DNA of 64,000 nucleotides from Paramecium tetraurelia. Its lineage: Eukaryota; Ciliophora; Oligohymenophorea; Peniculida; Parameciidae. Positions 22,345 through 34,919 of the stretch are shown here, in pieces. The position numbers and the translations under genes were made by a program. Under the pieces are notes generated by a model. That model did no database searches and was not told the DNA's origin. It saw only the letters and a list, made by a program, of their open reading frames with translations. Location of the stretch: positions 1 to 64,000 of the forward strand of contig NW_001798978.1 of NCBI RefSeq assembly GCF_000165425.1, written 5' to 3'. Within the stretch, counting starts at the first letter, position 1. Every line of letters begins with the position of its first letter.

Positions 22345-24435
22345 ATGAGTATGCATAGCAAAAATAATGGAAGTCAAATCTCTTTGTATTAAAGTCCATC
22401 TCGAATCATTAAAGACGTTTAAGAGGTTTCCAAAGAATCAGCAGCAAAAAAGGTGTTGGAGAGGAGAATCCATGAATTGGAACTGAAATTAAAACAATAG
22501 GAAAATGTTATTTAGAGATATCAAACATAATTGGAAGAGTCTAATTAAGAAACAGAGTAAATAAGGAGGTAATTTGAAGATGCACGGAATGATGTTAGAT
22601 AGATGAGATTGCTTGGAGAGAAGAAAGATTAATAAATTGGAATGTTGTTGGAAGAGAATGACAAAGTAGTCTAACTATTAGAGGTCTAAAGAAATAATCA
22701 AGGGATTGATAATGCAGCGAATACCATTCAATAATTAGAACAAGAAGTAAGAGATCGTTTTGCTCGTGAAAAAAAGTTGAGTGAGGAGATCTAATAATAC
22801 AAGCTCAAAGTAATCAATCAAAGTTATCAATTAGATACATTCATTTGAAGATTAAATCAAAGAAAAGAATCATTTAATCGAAGATTTAAGAGATAAATTG
22901 AGTCATCAAGAAAAGCAATGTTCAGCTGATGCTTCGTTAGGTGTCCTTGCAAATAAGAGAGGAACAGAAATTGAAATATTAACTCTACAAAACACTGAAC
23001 TATAATCCTAGATACACAACTTAAAAAGCAAAATACAATTATTATTAGAGGAAAACTCAAACTTATAAAAAGCAATAGCAAATGAGAAGAGTTAGGAGAA
23101 TGAAGCTAAAATCTTTTCAGAAGATAGGTCTTAGGAAAAGATTAAAATAATTAATGATAATCATCAGAAAGAAATATCAAAATTAATGGAATAGCATAAA
23201 ATAGAAATTTAAGTAAAAACAGATATTATTGATCATCTAAAAGGCAATCTGAATCAATATAGTTCAAAAAAGTCTTAAATTGAAGAATTGTAAACTGTCA
23301 GAAATTCCATTCCTAAAAGGGTGGCTGGATTGTCAATATCATAGTCCCCTTAAGGTTAAACTAACGACCTTCAATAAGAATATGATAAATTACTCAAGAA
23401 AAACAACTAATTGAGTGAATAAATCTTCTTATTACAGTAGATAAAAAGAAAAGATGAGATTATCAACAAAGACAAAATGTAATAATTAGAAAAGGCTAAT
23501 GAAAAGCTATTAGAAACACAATCAATCAACGAAGCAAAAATAGAAGAATTGTAATAAAAGTTGAAGTAACTACCAACTAGAGTGAGGGAGAAAAGTATAG
23601 ATGATCTAAAATTAAGAACTGAATAAACTAAACTAACTGAATTAGATAATAAAGTCAAGAAACTCTAAGAGAAGATAGATTAATAAAATTTAGAAATCAA
23701 AGAGAAAAATTAAAAAATTAATCAATTATAAGAATAAGTGAAATAGGCTATTTATGAGAAGGATAATGCAATTTAATAGAATAAATTGGAGTGTGCTTAA
23801 GAAGTCAAATAAGTTCAGGATCAGATGAAGATGGAATTGTCAAATTAGCAAAAGTAATTTAATGATGCTTAGAAACCTTATCAAGACCAAATGAAGACTT
23901 AATCAATTGAACAATAGAAGTTGAAATCTCAAGCATAAAGATACTAGAATGAGATTAAAACTTTGGAAAATAGAATTGCAAGTATGAATAATCATAGATT
24001 GTAGATTTGTTGATGGAAAATGAATAGATTAAGACTTAAATGGAGAAACTAAAAGTCGCTAGTGAGAATTTGGTGAAGGATAAATAAGGTTAGGAAATGA
24101 AGATTTAAGAAAATTTAAGAGAGATTGAAGTTTGGAAGGAGAAATATGTGAAGAGTGTGTAAAATTGTGAGAAGTAAAATGAGCGAGTTGAAAAGGAAGT
24201 GGCAAAGAGTTAAGGTATTGTGATATAATTTAAGGTAATTTAAGGTTTGAAGGAAGAGATCAATAAATTGAATGAGCAATTAGAGTAGATAATAGAGTAA
24301 AACAGTACTTTAGAGGAATAATTATCTAAAGCCCAATAGGAGTCTCGAAATCTCAGGAATCAATTAGTAGATGGAGTGAGAAGAGAAAGTGGTTCAGGGA
24401 ATAAATCGAATGGATTTGTTAAGCATAAGGCATGA
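22345..24435 (+). CDS. Long coiled-coil protein
   Basis: ATG 22345 (MSMHSKNNGSQISLYQSP) begins a protein of about 680 residues. After a short Ser/Pro-rich head containing SPSRIIKDVQEVSK, it is an almost unbroken coiled coil rich in Gln, Glu and Lys, with one short break near 23300-23360 (IPKRVAGLSISQSPQG). Introns of 25 nt (near 22811) and 23 nt (near 23975) restore the frame. No head or motor domain is seen. The Ser/Pro head followed by a rod resembles many centrosome or basal-body scaffold proteins, but no family is assigned. Confidence 0.75.
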
Positions 24436-24478
24436 AACTATTTATGAATATCGTATTAAGAAATTTAATAATTAATTA

Positions 24479-26343
24479 ATGAATTAAGACACAACTAATG
24501 TGATTTTGGTAGTGATCACAAACAAAGCTAATAAGACTCTAGGACATGATAAATACTATAAAGTATTTAGTCAATTTGGGACAATCCAACGAGTAAATAT
24601 CTCCATCTTACTAAAATTTAGATGCTAATTTTTGAGAGATCATTAACTTGGAAGACATTTGTTGAATTCGAATTTCCTGAATCTGCCAACAAAGCCAGAT
24701 AGATCATGAATGATAAATTGTTCTGCGATGATCCCTAATTGCCAATGAATGTGTATGCTAGTAAACTAACTTATATCACATTCCAAGAAAACAACACTGG
24801 TGGAGTTGGTATTGCCTTTAATTTACCCTAGATTACACATAACTAAGGAAATCTCAGTAGCCAGCCTCTTAAACACCGTAGTAATAGATGCCTATTCAGT
24901 TGTTGTAATCGCAAATGCAATTTTAGAATTAAATGTCTTAATAAATTCAACAAATCAATTCAGTCATGGGATAACTGCAATTAGTAAGTGCTGAAGGATT
25001 TTCTATCGCTACAGTTTCATCCATTGATCTCTAATCTCAAATTGAGAAATAGTAGTAATTGCTTAACTAAATCTTTGAATACTAAACCAATTTCTAACAT
25101 TTAACTGATCAATATCAAAATTTTCTACAAGGAGTAAATAAATCTGAGGATTCTCAATCAATAAGTGTTTAATAAAAATAATCAAACAGGAAAAAATTAA
25201 CTTTGCCAGCTGAACAATAGAACAAAAATGATCAAATAGAATTTTTGCAAAGCTATTAAGATAATAATAATATTGAAACACTTGACAATTGTCAGGAAGA
25301 TGACTTAAAGTTTTAAGACTTATGTCTGAAAGAATCAGATGAGGAGATAGTTGGTTCTGAAGAAATTGATGATGAAGATGATGAAGATTAACATAATGAA
25401 TTTCTAAAGTACTTCGAATCCAACTCAGAAAACAAGAATTAATTTTCAAATTTTCAATCAGCTTTCGAAAAACCATAATAACAAACCTAAATTGTTTAAT
25501 AAATTTCATAACCAATATCTTAACCACCCTAGAGATAGGATTAGGATCAATACAGAAACAAAATGATTAAAATGCCTGTCTCCAAGAGTATGACCTTACA
25601 ATAAGTAGAAAGATAGCAATTTGAAAAGATGTAATCTAGTGCTGATAATTTAGATGATAATTCTAAATCACTTCAATGTATTAATTTCATTTAAAATAAT
25701 TAGAAGCCAAGAGATCAAAGGTTATCTATGCAAGATGGTTCGATAAAAAAGTAGTTACTTCCCAAATGCTCTACAATTTATTTAGTATATATGGCAATAT
25801 TGATAAAATGATCTATTTAAAGGAAAGATCAAGTGCTTTAATACAATATATGACATATGATTATGCAGCTATCGCTAAAGAATCTCTCAATGATATCATG
25901 TTCTATGGACAATCAATCAAAGTATTTTACAATATTTAATAAAGATATTTTTTTCAAATTACGACGAAATATCTTTAAAAACCTAACCTAGCAAGCCAGG
26001 TGAGTACACTTAAGATCTTAAAGCTTAAGAGGAGTATTTTTAGGGAGGAGAAGAAACTCATCGAATCAAACCTGATAGTACCTACACTCTAGCACCTCCA
26101 TGTGACACTATCTAAGTGTCTAACTTAACTAAGAATTCTTGTTAATTAAATATACTCTAATAGTATTTACAAGAGTATGGAATCATCAAGTAGTCCAAAA
26201 TCATCACAAATGCAATGAAATACATGGCCATTCTCAAATTTGCTAGCACCGAAATTGCTTTAACAGTTTTGGTGAAAAATAATGGACTGGAATTAGATGG
26301 TAAACCCATCCAAATTAATTTCTCAAAATAAAAACTAATCTGA
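24479..26343 (+). CDS. PTB/hnRNP-L-like RNA-binding protein with three RRMs
   Basis: ATG 24479 starts an RRM at once: NVILVVITNKANKTLGHDKY, VFSQFGTIQRMLIFE, KTFVEFEFPESANKAR, then MNVYASKLTYITFQ, the layout of PTB and hnRNP-L RRMs. A long Gln-rich then acidic linker follows. A second RRM (KVIYARWFDKKVVTSQMLYN ... LFSIYGNIDKMIYLKE) and a third (LAPPCDTIQVSNLTKN ... YGIIKQSKIITN, IQINFSKQK) complete it. Introns of 29, 23, 26 and 23 nt are each supported by an RRM join. Expected function: pyrimidine-rich or CA-rich RNA binding in splicing or RNA stability. Stop TGA 26341-26343. Confidence 0.85.
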
Positions 26344-26435
26344 TTTTGTATCCAAAAGAGAGATGACTTATAGAAATAGCTCTTCATAACTATAAAACAT
26401 AATTATTATTAAATCAATTAATCAATATTCTTTTT

Positions 26436-29339
26436 TCAATTCAGTAGTTTTGTCCATTCTTTTTCATTCTCCTCTAAACACTTCAAAGCAACCGACAATC
26501 CATTATTCAAAATTGAAGATGTTAATACATATAATGGTTAGATGATATTCTAAGATATAATTAATCAAATACTCTGATAAATGACAATTCTTATTTTGGT
26601 AAATTTTAGCATACTAAATGTTAAGTAACTGGCAATCCTAATAATCTCTCTTCTTCCACTTGATTATCGAACTCATTCTATATTCTTATTGACCATTTCT
26701 TAGTAATTTCAAATCTCTTAGTTGGCTAAGTCAAATCACAAGTGTGGACAATTAAACCTGATAACACTCTTTTAGTTTCCATATTAAGGATATTCATTTC
26801 TCCATTTTTATACTTAATTTCAAATGATGACACTAAATCGAAGTGCTTTTTCATATCAGTTGCTAAGATATTGGAAACCATAAATCTCCTGACTTTTTGG
26901 AATTGTTCTTGAGAGAGATTAGATAAAATATTGTATTTCTCTCTCTGCATAATCTTAAAGGTCATTGCTGCATGGTGATTCTCCAACACACTTTCATCAT
27001 TGTATCGAACTGCCAATTTAGACATTCTTGCAACTTCGAATCCATTTGTTCTGCCTGTGTGATCTATATCATGACATAAAGAAGATAAAATAGCTGCAAA
27101 CTATTCAGTTTAATCTAAATATTCATCTAATAGTTTATTCTTTATCATATAATAGCATGCATGAGCCACAGTAAACCCATGCTCAAAATTATGAAAAGGG
27201 TTGCGACGACTGTTGTATCTCTCTTCTATTGCAACTAAAAATTGGAAAAATGTTTCCTTATATATTTGGTATTTATCAAAATAGTTTAATAAATGAAACA
27301 ATGCCCAAGTATAATGTTTTATTTAATCTTTCTAAACTGTGATATCAAAACACCAATTGCCCAAATTTTCTAAATCATCAGGTCTTAATTAAAATAGTTC
27401 CATTTCTATGTTTATTTAGATACTTTAATACTTTTTGCATTAGTCAATTATTGTTCTTGAATCAAAGTTTTAGTTGCGAATGGAGTATCAGGTTCGCTTA
27501 TTGTCCTACGATAAGTTTACACTTATTCAGAGTTTCTATAATATTCTAAGACGTAAGTTTATCTGATGTCTTCAGTTATTTATTCTTTTTGTTCGATAAT
27601 TGTCATCAATGCATGTTCTTTGAGCATATCAATAATCTCATCCATTTATAGATTCAGATTTAATGTCTCTTGTAGAACCAAGCATGCTTTCTCTATTTTC
27701 TCCTATTTCAAGCTTGCAAGTGTTTCTGATACTTTTATCTCACTTTTAGATTGTCGTTGGGATTCGAATCTTTTTTTTGGTTGATCAAAAACAATAAAGA
27801 ACTAATTAATTTCATTTTTCTCGTCTTTTTTTACGTAAATTGCTATATCAACATATTTATCATGATATATGATTTAGCCAGCATCGATTGCACCTTTCTT
27901 ACTCTTTTAAACTTCCTCTAAGGATGAGAGTAACATAGTTTTGTAGATTTCTTCCATTTTGATTTCTGTTAAATTTTAGTAACAATCAATTAATTAATTG
28001 CTAAGATCTAAGAAATTCCATGAAGATGGAACAGAACCACTCTAATAAATAATATTTAGATGTAGATCAGAAGCAATTACTAATTTGGTTGGTGTACTTA
28101 CTTCAATAATTTAATATAGAAATTCTTTATCCTTTAATTCTCTTAAGGAATGCTTAAAATGTTACCATAGTTATGACATCTAATTTAGATGAGATGGATA
28201 AATACAAAATCTGCAAAAGTGATTATATCCAAGGAGACATTCTCCATATGCAAATAGAATTAAACGACATGATTCGACATAACTGGAATAAAACACTTGG
28301 TTTGGTTTTCTAAAATAGCGAAACTAGTGTCTTTTGAGTGTTTGGTTGATTAAATAATTTCACTTTTAATAATATTAAAATGTTACCATTTAGTGTTGAG
28401 TTTCCTTTCGATTTCATTTCTAATGCATTCCTAAAATAAGATTGGAGCATTTTTAATTAAAAATTAGCCAATGGCTCTGACTGAATTGATTAAGTCATCT
28501 TTACTAAATGATAAGTAAGCAGAAATGATTACTGGTAATTCTCATTCAAGTAGTCATAACCTATAGTAATAAGTTGATCGCATATGAGTTTAATTTGATG
28601 AGGTTTGGATTATGGCAATTTGGCCTAATTTTATGCTTCGTAGATGATGAGTGAAGAATGGGTTTAAGCATTCAATTTTTATGGCACTCTGATAACCTAT
28701 AAAGAACTGCATTTGAATATCTATTGTAATTGCCCAGTGGGTTAGAAAGTGATGATTTCAAGTTGATCGCCACGGAATTATTAGTAAAGCTGTAATTTCT
28801 ATTGTTCTGTTAGTTATGACTATTTTGAGAATATTAGTTTACCTCAATAAATTCGTCAGTAGAGACACTTTCTACAGATTTTTCTTAAAATCGGAGCAAA
28901 GTGAAATTATTGCTACCCAAAATAATATTGCTAATTTGTCTTAGTACATCCTTCATGGTTGTTTTATTCATAGTTTAATTCAAGATATAGAGAATCAGCT
29001 TATCCAAATGGTTGAAGTTAGACTTGATAATTATTAAATGAGATACTGTAATAGATTCCATTTTCGTCTCTATAATTGAACACAATTCTTCTTAGATTTA
29101 TAGATTAACTGTCACTGCTCTGCTTAGGTATTATCTTAATATGAATTGTCAATTAGTTACTTGATTCTGCTTTCCTCTGAATAGATTGAATTGAGAAACT
29201 TACACTCCTGAAGTCTGGACTGTAAGTGATGCAATTGTGCTAGATCCTTAAGAGTAAGACTAAGTTTAATCTTGCCAGTTTCAGTTTCTCTTAAAAGGGT
29301 ATCCAACTCTTGAATAGCCCTCATAAACCGTTCTTACAT
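26436..29339 (-). CDS. 3',5'-cyclic nucleotide phosphodiesterase
   Basis: About 900 residues from ATG 29339. The C-terminal third (about 26436-27360) is a class I PDE catalytic domain: HNFEHGFTVAH, the metal-binding CHDIDHTGRTN, ILATDMKKHF, HTCDLTQPTKR and GLPVTQHLV, ending ...EWTKLLN before TGA 26436-26438. It would hydrolyse cAMP and/or cGMP using His/Asp-bound metal ions. The N-terminal two thirds contain mixed alpha/beta segments that could be GAF-like regulatory domains, but I could not confirm them. Introns include 26 nt near 27400 and 23 nt near 26570. The start is only 4 nt below the stop of the WD40 gene upstream. Confidence 0.9.
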
Positions 29340-29343
29340 TAAA

Positions 29344-30497
29344 TCAATTTATTTATTATATTTCAAATATTCTCAAGTATCCGTCACCACCTGAGAATGC
29401 AAATCTAGAATCTTTATGTGCCCAATCCACAGTATTGACTTCTCTGCAAAGATCATGGATGCATATTTAAGCATTGTCAAAATCTTGTGAATCAAAGATT
29501 CTCACTTCATTCTCACCTGATCCTCCAGCCAAAGTCAATTGATTATCAAACTATCTTGAGAATTATCCACTATACAATTAGCACGGTTGATTACTAACCT
29601 TTATCTGAGAATTCCAATCAAAATTACAAATAAGTTTACAAGTTCTAAGATCCCAAGTTTGCAACTGTTTCTCTTATGACCATGATGCTGTTAACAATTG
29701 TTATCCATCAAATGACTCTCTCATATCTATACCATCACCACAAATCAATGGACCGTAAATCTGATTAGCTTCTGGCTTCTTTTATCTGATATCCCATATT
29801 AAAACTCTGTAATCCCAACCACCTGATATCAACATATTCGGATTTTGAGGATGAAATTTAACACAATAAACTGTATATATACTATTTAATTTATACCTCT
29901 GTTATTATGACCTGGAGGCTATGTTTGTTCTACTCCTAATCTAACATCAACCACTCTTTTCTCTTCATCATGTATACGAATGATAGGATTCAATCCACAT
30001 ACTGCCAATTTTGTTGCATCTTAATTGTAATCTATACAATAGATATCAGAATTGTCCTCCTTCATTGTTCCCAAACATTTCCCACTAGTCATATGCCAAT
30101 GTTGCACTTCACCCTTTGTGTTTCCAGTTACAAAGATGTTTCTAGTCTTAAATTGCTATGCTTGAGGTCTCCATTTCACGTATGAAAATGGAATGTTTGG
30201 CATAAGAGAGTTTATCAAATAAGACAGTTACCTTTTCCTGACATTGAAAATTCGAACCGTCCCATTTTCACAAGCACAAGCAATGTATTTATCTTCAGCA
30301 TCCCATTTCACACTATATATTTTAGTTCCTGGCACTCCCAATACGAAACTCTCCTTCTCATCTAATCTCAATTGAGTTTTTGAATTGTATTTCACCTAAT
30401 ATTTATCACTAATAGGCTTCTCCTCCTTTATTACGTGTTAAGGTTATTATTCCTCTGCATTCTGCTATTCCTTATTATTCTTGGGCTTAGGCCTCAT
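29344..30497 (-). CDS. WD40-repeat protein
   Basis: ATG 30497 (MRPKPKNNKEQQNAEE) opens a basic N-terminal tail of about 50 residues, then WD repeats. Clear blades include KWDAEDKYIACACENGTVRI, NMLISGGWDYRVLIWDIR, LLTASWSQEKQLQTWDLR and a last one, SRFAFSGGDGYLRIFEI. A 26-nt intron (GTATAAATTAAATAG...ACAG) lies near 29870-29896. At about 370 residues it fits one seven-bladed propeller acting as a scaffold. The particular WD family cannot be named from these motifs. Stop TGA 29344-29346, 4 nt before the next gene's ATG on the same strand. Confidence 0.85.
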
Positions 30498-30564
30498 TAT
30501 AATATTATTTTTATTAATATATAAATTAAAATCCTCTTACTTATAAAAATATTAATATTTTTAA

Positions 30565-31301
30565 ATGAATCAATAATAGAATTAGCAAGAAGGAGTCTCA
30601 TTTCCACCTTCAATGTCTTAACAACCACCAAAATAGTTTGGAAGTCAATTCGGAATACTTCCATAACCTGCAAATCAACCTGTAGTTCAACCTCCAATAA
30701 ACAATTTTGGAATCATTCCTTAATTCCCACCACCTAATACCCAAGCATCAAACCAACAAACCAAACCACCCTAATTAGCATTCAATCTCCAGAATAAATA
30801 ATAATAGATCCCTCCAATAATACCAAGTTAGCCTTAATCTAATTTTATATAACAAAATAACCCTAGTAATAAACCAATGTAATTTTAAAATCCCCAGCCA
30901 AACTTTGGTTAGATTCCCTAAGGTGGCTAAAATCCTCCAAATTTTTCAAAGATACCCTTCCCAAAGGCTGATCCTAATACTAATAATAATAATAAGTTTA
31001 ATCCATAGAATCCCACCTTTGCACCAAACTAAAATAATCCCTAATTTCCGATGCCCAACAAATTCCCATAACCAATGAACAACAATATTGTTGCTTCTCA
31101 AGTATTTAAATTCTCAGTATTATTTAGCCAAAATATGATCCGATGATTGTTAAAGATGAATATGATAAAATGAAATTAGTAGAAAATTTTACAAAATACA
31201 TAGGGGAAGGAAACTTTAATTGGGCTATTGAATGTTTGAAGCAAATCATAAGTAATGATATCAGAGTAAAAATTAAAGATGGATAAAAGAATAGTAATTG
31301 A
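30565..31301 (+). CDS. Gln/Asn/Pro/Phe-rich protein with helical C-terminus
   Basis: ATG 30565 (MNQQQNQQEGVSFPPSM) begins about 170 residues of low-complexity Gln/Asn/Pro/Phe/Gly sequence, mostly encoded with TAA and TAG. A 26-nt intron near 31104 joins it to a short folded-looking end, YDKMKLVENFTKYIGEGNFN and AIECLKQIIS. Stop TGA 31299-31301, or slightly later if a 29-nt intron is used. The composition recalls disordered regions of COPII Sec31/Sec24 or of condensate-forming RNA-binding proteins; no domain proves either. Confidence 0.7.
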
Positions 31302-31478
31302 TACATATACATGATATCCCACATAAATTATTATGAATATTAATTGAAATCTAACAAATAAAAGTTTGAGGCGATTAAATTTCTATTAAGTAAAACATAT
31401 AAATTAGAGAGATTTTTATTCCTGAATTAAAAACAAAAATCTTTTATTTGACGGAACTGGTTAATGGAGATGCTGTCT

Positions 31479-32919
31479 TCATTAGTACTTGTGGAATATA
31501 AATCAACTTAAGGTTTTATGAATTTTAACTCCAAAGATTCTTATTTAATATTTGTTATGTTATATATCAATTTCAAACCTCCGTAAACATTTGATTCTTA
31601 TCTAAATCTAACCAATAATTCCTCTCTGCTTAAGCTTTCTGAACTTAATATTGTGCCATCTGTTTTAATAATTAGTAATAATTTTTCTCTTTCTCTTGCT
31701 TAATAAGTTGAAATAATGAATACTTTATATCTAGGCAGAATGATATATCCAAGGATTATGGTTATCATATCACATAAGATAGTTAATTGTTCAATCTCTT
31801 TTTGGATCTTTGGATAATTTATAATTAAGGTGTTACATTATCAATTTATTGCTATGTTTTTTAGATGAATTCTTCCTTATTTGAATTGAATAAAGATTTC
31901 AATGTAGTTTTACCATTTTCAATGTCTTTTTTCTCATTGTTCAAACTACATAATTTAGTCATATAGTTTTGTTTAATTTACTCATATTTATCCTTACATA
32001 GTATAGCATCAAGCACAGCATCAATGTCTCTAGTTTCTATTTTGATAGACAATGCAAAATTGTCCAGAGCACTCTTTTCATTGGCTGCTCGCTAATAATT
32101 AAAAACTAAAAAACATATTATTGGTATAAATCTGTGTTATGTTAAACAAACACAAGTTTATTCTCTGGATTCACAACATATTCGGTTAAACAATTCTTTT
32201 CATATTCTGGCATTAAATAGTCCAATAATAGATTCATATTATCTTGACATTGTAACCTTGAATATTAATGAATATGTCTACCTCGATTGAACAAGTTATT
32301 TGGCTTATTATTAAAAGGTTTCTAATTATGGTTAAATCCTCTTTAAGAACAAAGAGAAATTGCCAATCTTAGAGAGTAATTGATCATTGATCTCCTTGCC
32401 TGAAAAATCGTTGAATATTGTTTCGTATTTGTAGATGATATCACCAGCAGATGGTTTTTATAATGCAACTAATTGCTAGAGGAATATTAATACATGATTA
32501 CTTTTTCAATATCGCCACCGGCTTTTATAAATACTTTAGTTTCTTCAGAATACCATAAATGATTAATTGTTGATATCTTCCCCATAAAAAGATTGAGATA
32601 ATGCATTCTCTCATCAATGAACTTTTAATCCATATTTCCCTTTTGATAAGGTTACAACACTTACGACTGGTTTCTTTATAGGTAAAGGAGGGACATAGCA
32701 TCCAGGCCATCGTATTTGAAGAGTTATTCTACATAGTATTTGAACTTACCTATAACAATCAAATTCATTGAATCGACGCACTACACAAAATTGGCCCTCT
32801 TTATCTTAACCTTTGAGTGTGTAAACTACATAATTCTTTAGTCCATCTTTCTTTACAATGGGATCACACACTTGAACTTCAATTCCTAAATTCAATGTTT
32901 CCTCTGTTTATTGGTCCAT
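31479..32919 (-). CDS. PX-domain sorting nexin (SNX-BAR-like)
   Basis: ATG 32919 (MDQQTEETLNLGIEVQV) enters a PX domain: YVVYTLKGQDKEGQFCVVRR, FNEFDCY, then WPGCYVPPLPIKKP (the PPxP loop) and FIDERMHYLNLFMGKI. A long helical C-terminal region follows, ending with EIEQLTILCDMITIILGYI and YQAREREK, as in SNX-BAR proteins. PX binds phosphoinositides, so a role in endosomal sorting is likely. At least six short introns (21-29 nt, one longer) were inferred. The 3' end is least certain: TGA 31479-31481 requires a 20-nt intron. Confidence 0.8.
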
Positions 32920-33027
32920 TTAATATTTTAATAATATATATCATTAAGAATCTATATATTTTTTAATTTCTTCTGGTAGGTCTAAATATATCTGAAGAGT
33001 TTTGAGATATTAATATCATAATAAAAA

Positions 33028-33186
33028 TCAGATCTTCAACGAGCATGAACACCTGGAACTTAATTGTATTGTTTTTTCATTTTTCTTAGATAAATCATCG
33101 TGGTAGCCATTTGATTTAGATTTAAATCCCTAGATCTCTAAACATATAGTCTATTCTATATATTATACTTATTAGAATTATGACAT
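33028..33186 (-). CDS. Small hypothetical gene, reading frame ambiguous
   Basis: Two overlapping minus-strand frames look coding. One from ATG 33186 reads on to GFKSKSNGYHDDLSKKNEKT and stops at TGA 33028. The other includes MATTMIYLRKMKKQYNQVPG and stops at TGA 33036, after which the same frame continues with protein-like RSDFYYDINISKLF. A 31-nt GTATAATAT...TTTAG segment near 33139-33169 could switch between them. Further short introns may carry the gene to TGA 32941. I can support a gene here but not its exact product. Confidence 0.4.
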
Positions 33187-33710
33187 CCTTCGATTATTGA
33201 AATTTATAACATGACTTTTATGAATTTCGATTACTCTCTATCTTGGTCAGTACCAATTATATACTTTATTACTATTATCCTCGATTTATTTTGTAATACT
33301 AAGTATTTACTTTTTCAAAATAGAGATTGTTGAACTTAATATTATTCCTTATTATAATCAGTATATCTTAACCAAAGATATAACTAAATATATGAATTAC
33401 TAAGATAAATTTAGAAGATAAATGAAGATTTAAAAAATTAGTTCAAAAGACAAAAATAAGATATTGTTATAAAATTTGAGTTAGGATTGAATATATGTGC
33501 TTATAATGATGAGGAACTTTAGTTAACAAGAGAACCAAAAAAATGAATCAAAACTTAGTAAATAGTGGTATTATTATTTAGAGCATAGAGTAACTATGGA
33601 ATAAGTAGAGGATTGTAACTACTTAAAATAAATAGAACATATAATCACATTGATTTTGGGATAGGGCATCAAAAGATAAATACTAACAAATTATTTGATT
33701 TATATTAATA
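33187..33710. other. AT-rich spacer
   Basis: This stretch separates divergent genes. Minus-strand frames upstream of 33186 remain open for some distance because only TGA stops translation, but composition is AT-driven. No convincing gene, RNA or repeat was identified. Confidence 0.4.
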
Positions 33711-34178
33711 ATGTTATAAACTCTATTTATTGTCGTTTTGCTCTTTCTGCTTCTAACTTTCGCAGGATTATATTTGAGAAAATTTTTTAGAAACAAACCT
33801 GTGACAATGTAAAATTAAGGTTAAGGAGAGATAAATTCTGATTATCCAATTAGTTTCCAGAATCAAGTAGTTTAATCTGATTCTAAAGAAAAATCAAATC
33901 AGAAGTAAAATATTAAAATGAAAGTTTCTAAGACTGCTGCTACAATCAGCAAAAATAAAAAATAGAAGCCAAGAAAAGCTAAACAGTAAGAAATGGAGGC
34001 TGCATTTTAATTTGATGCTGATAGTGAAAATGAAAATGATAGCATAAGAAGTTCATCTCATAATGAAAAATAACAATCTGTAAATTAGAGAGAATAAGAA
34101 GGCTTTAATTTTCAATAAATATCACATAATCTTTAAGAATTAGTTACTCCAACTGAAGGAATGTGTTAAGAAATTTGA
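33711..34178 (+). CDS. Small single-pass membrane protein
   Basis: ATG 33711 opens an intronless 155-residue frame. Residues 3-20 are a strongly hydrophobic helix (TLFIVVLLFLLLTFAGLY) followed by Arg/Lys, typical of a signal anchor. The rest is a polar Lys-, Gln- and Ser-rich tail with an acidic patch (FDADSENENDS) and no domain. It probably sits in an internal or surface membrane with the tail in the cytosol (positive-inside rule). Stop TGA 34176-34178. Confidence 0.65.
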
Positions 34179-34386
34179 GTTTATTATAATTATCATTCTA
34201 CGAAATTCAAAGCATCTAGATTTTGTGTTACAGAGTGATTATTGCTTACTATTTTGAAGCAATTAGTCTCAATTTATAATCCTTAAAAATAGTGGAAAAG
34301 TATTATTTTTATCTTAAAATATTTGAATTTCATACTCAATACTTTTGAATGGAACTTATTATCTTAATACAGATTATAATATATCT

Positions 34387-34838
34387 TCATTTTTATACCA
34401 CTAAATTCTTTGAGATAATAATTAATGATTTTTATTAAATCAATATCTATATTAATTAAATGAATCGACTTTGTTCTATGTAATATTAAATGAGTAAATT
34501 AATCCAAATCGATACATTTTCAAAATATTTTGTTACATCATTTCTATAGAAATAATTAATTACTGGAAGTAATGTCCTAACTCTATATCATGATCTAAAT
34601 CCCCTTGTAATTGTGTTGATTGCCAACATCCCTAAGAATTATCTCTATTTCTAATAACAGACACTTATTATATGAATTTAAGGTTATTAATAGTAAGATA
34701 TTTGTGATCATTGAAGTATAGGAATTGCAGAATTTATTTAATTCGTTAAACATAATTTGTTAGATGATGGTCCAGGTATTTTTAAATTTAGTAATCCCGG
34801 CAATTTCTAATGTTTAATAATATTATTAAAATACGCAT
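34387..34838 (-). CDS. Hypothetical protein
   Basis: ATG 34838 (MRILIILLNIRNCRDYQ) starts a frame with good protein composition: KYLDHHLTNYVQRIKQILQF, SVIRNRDNSQGCWQSTQLQ and GDLDHDIELGHYF. A 20-nt intron near 34548-34567 leads to a helical end and TGA 34387-34389. About 143 residues. It is divergent from the CCCH gene with an 81-nt shared upstream region. The centre looks evolutionarily constrained, but I cannot name a family. Confidence 0.5.
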
Positions 34839-34919
34839 TATCTTTAATTTATATAGTCTGGATTGGCTTTAATAATATTATTAAGATTTAAAAATAAGAT
34901 ATTAATTACTTTATTTAAA

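Noticed and set aside
31124..31324. Hydrophobic minus-strand ORF antisense to the Q/N/P-rich gene
   Set aside because: It lies opposite the folded C-terminal exon of the plus-strand gene, and its composition is what an antisense AT-rich frame produces.
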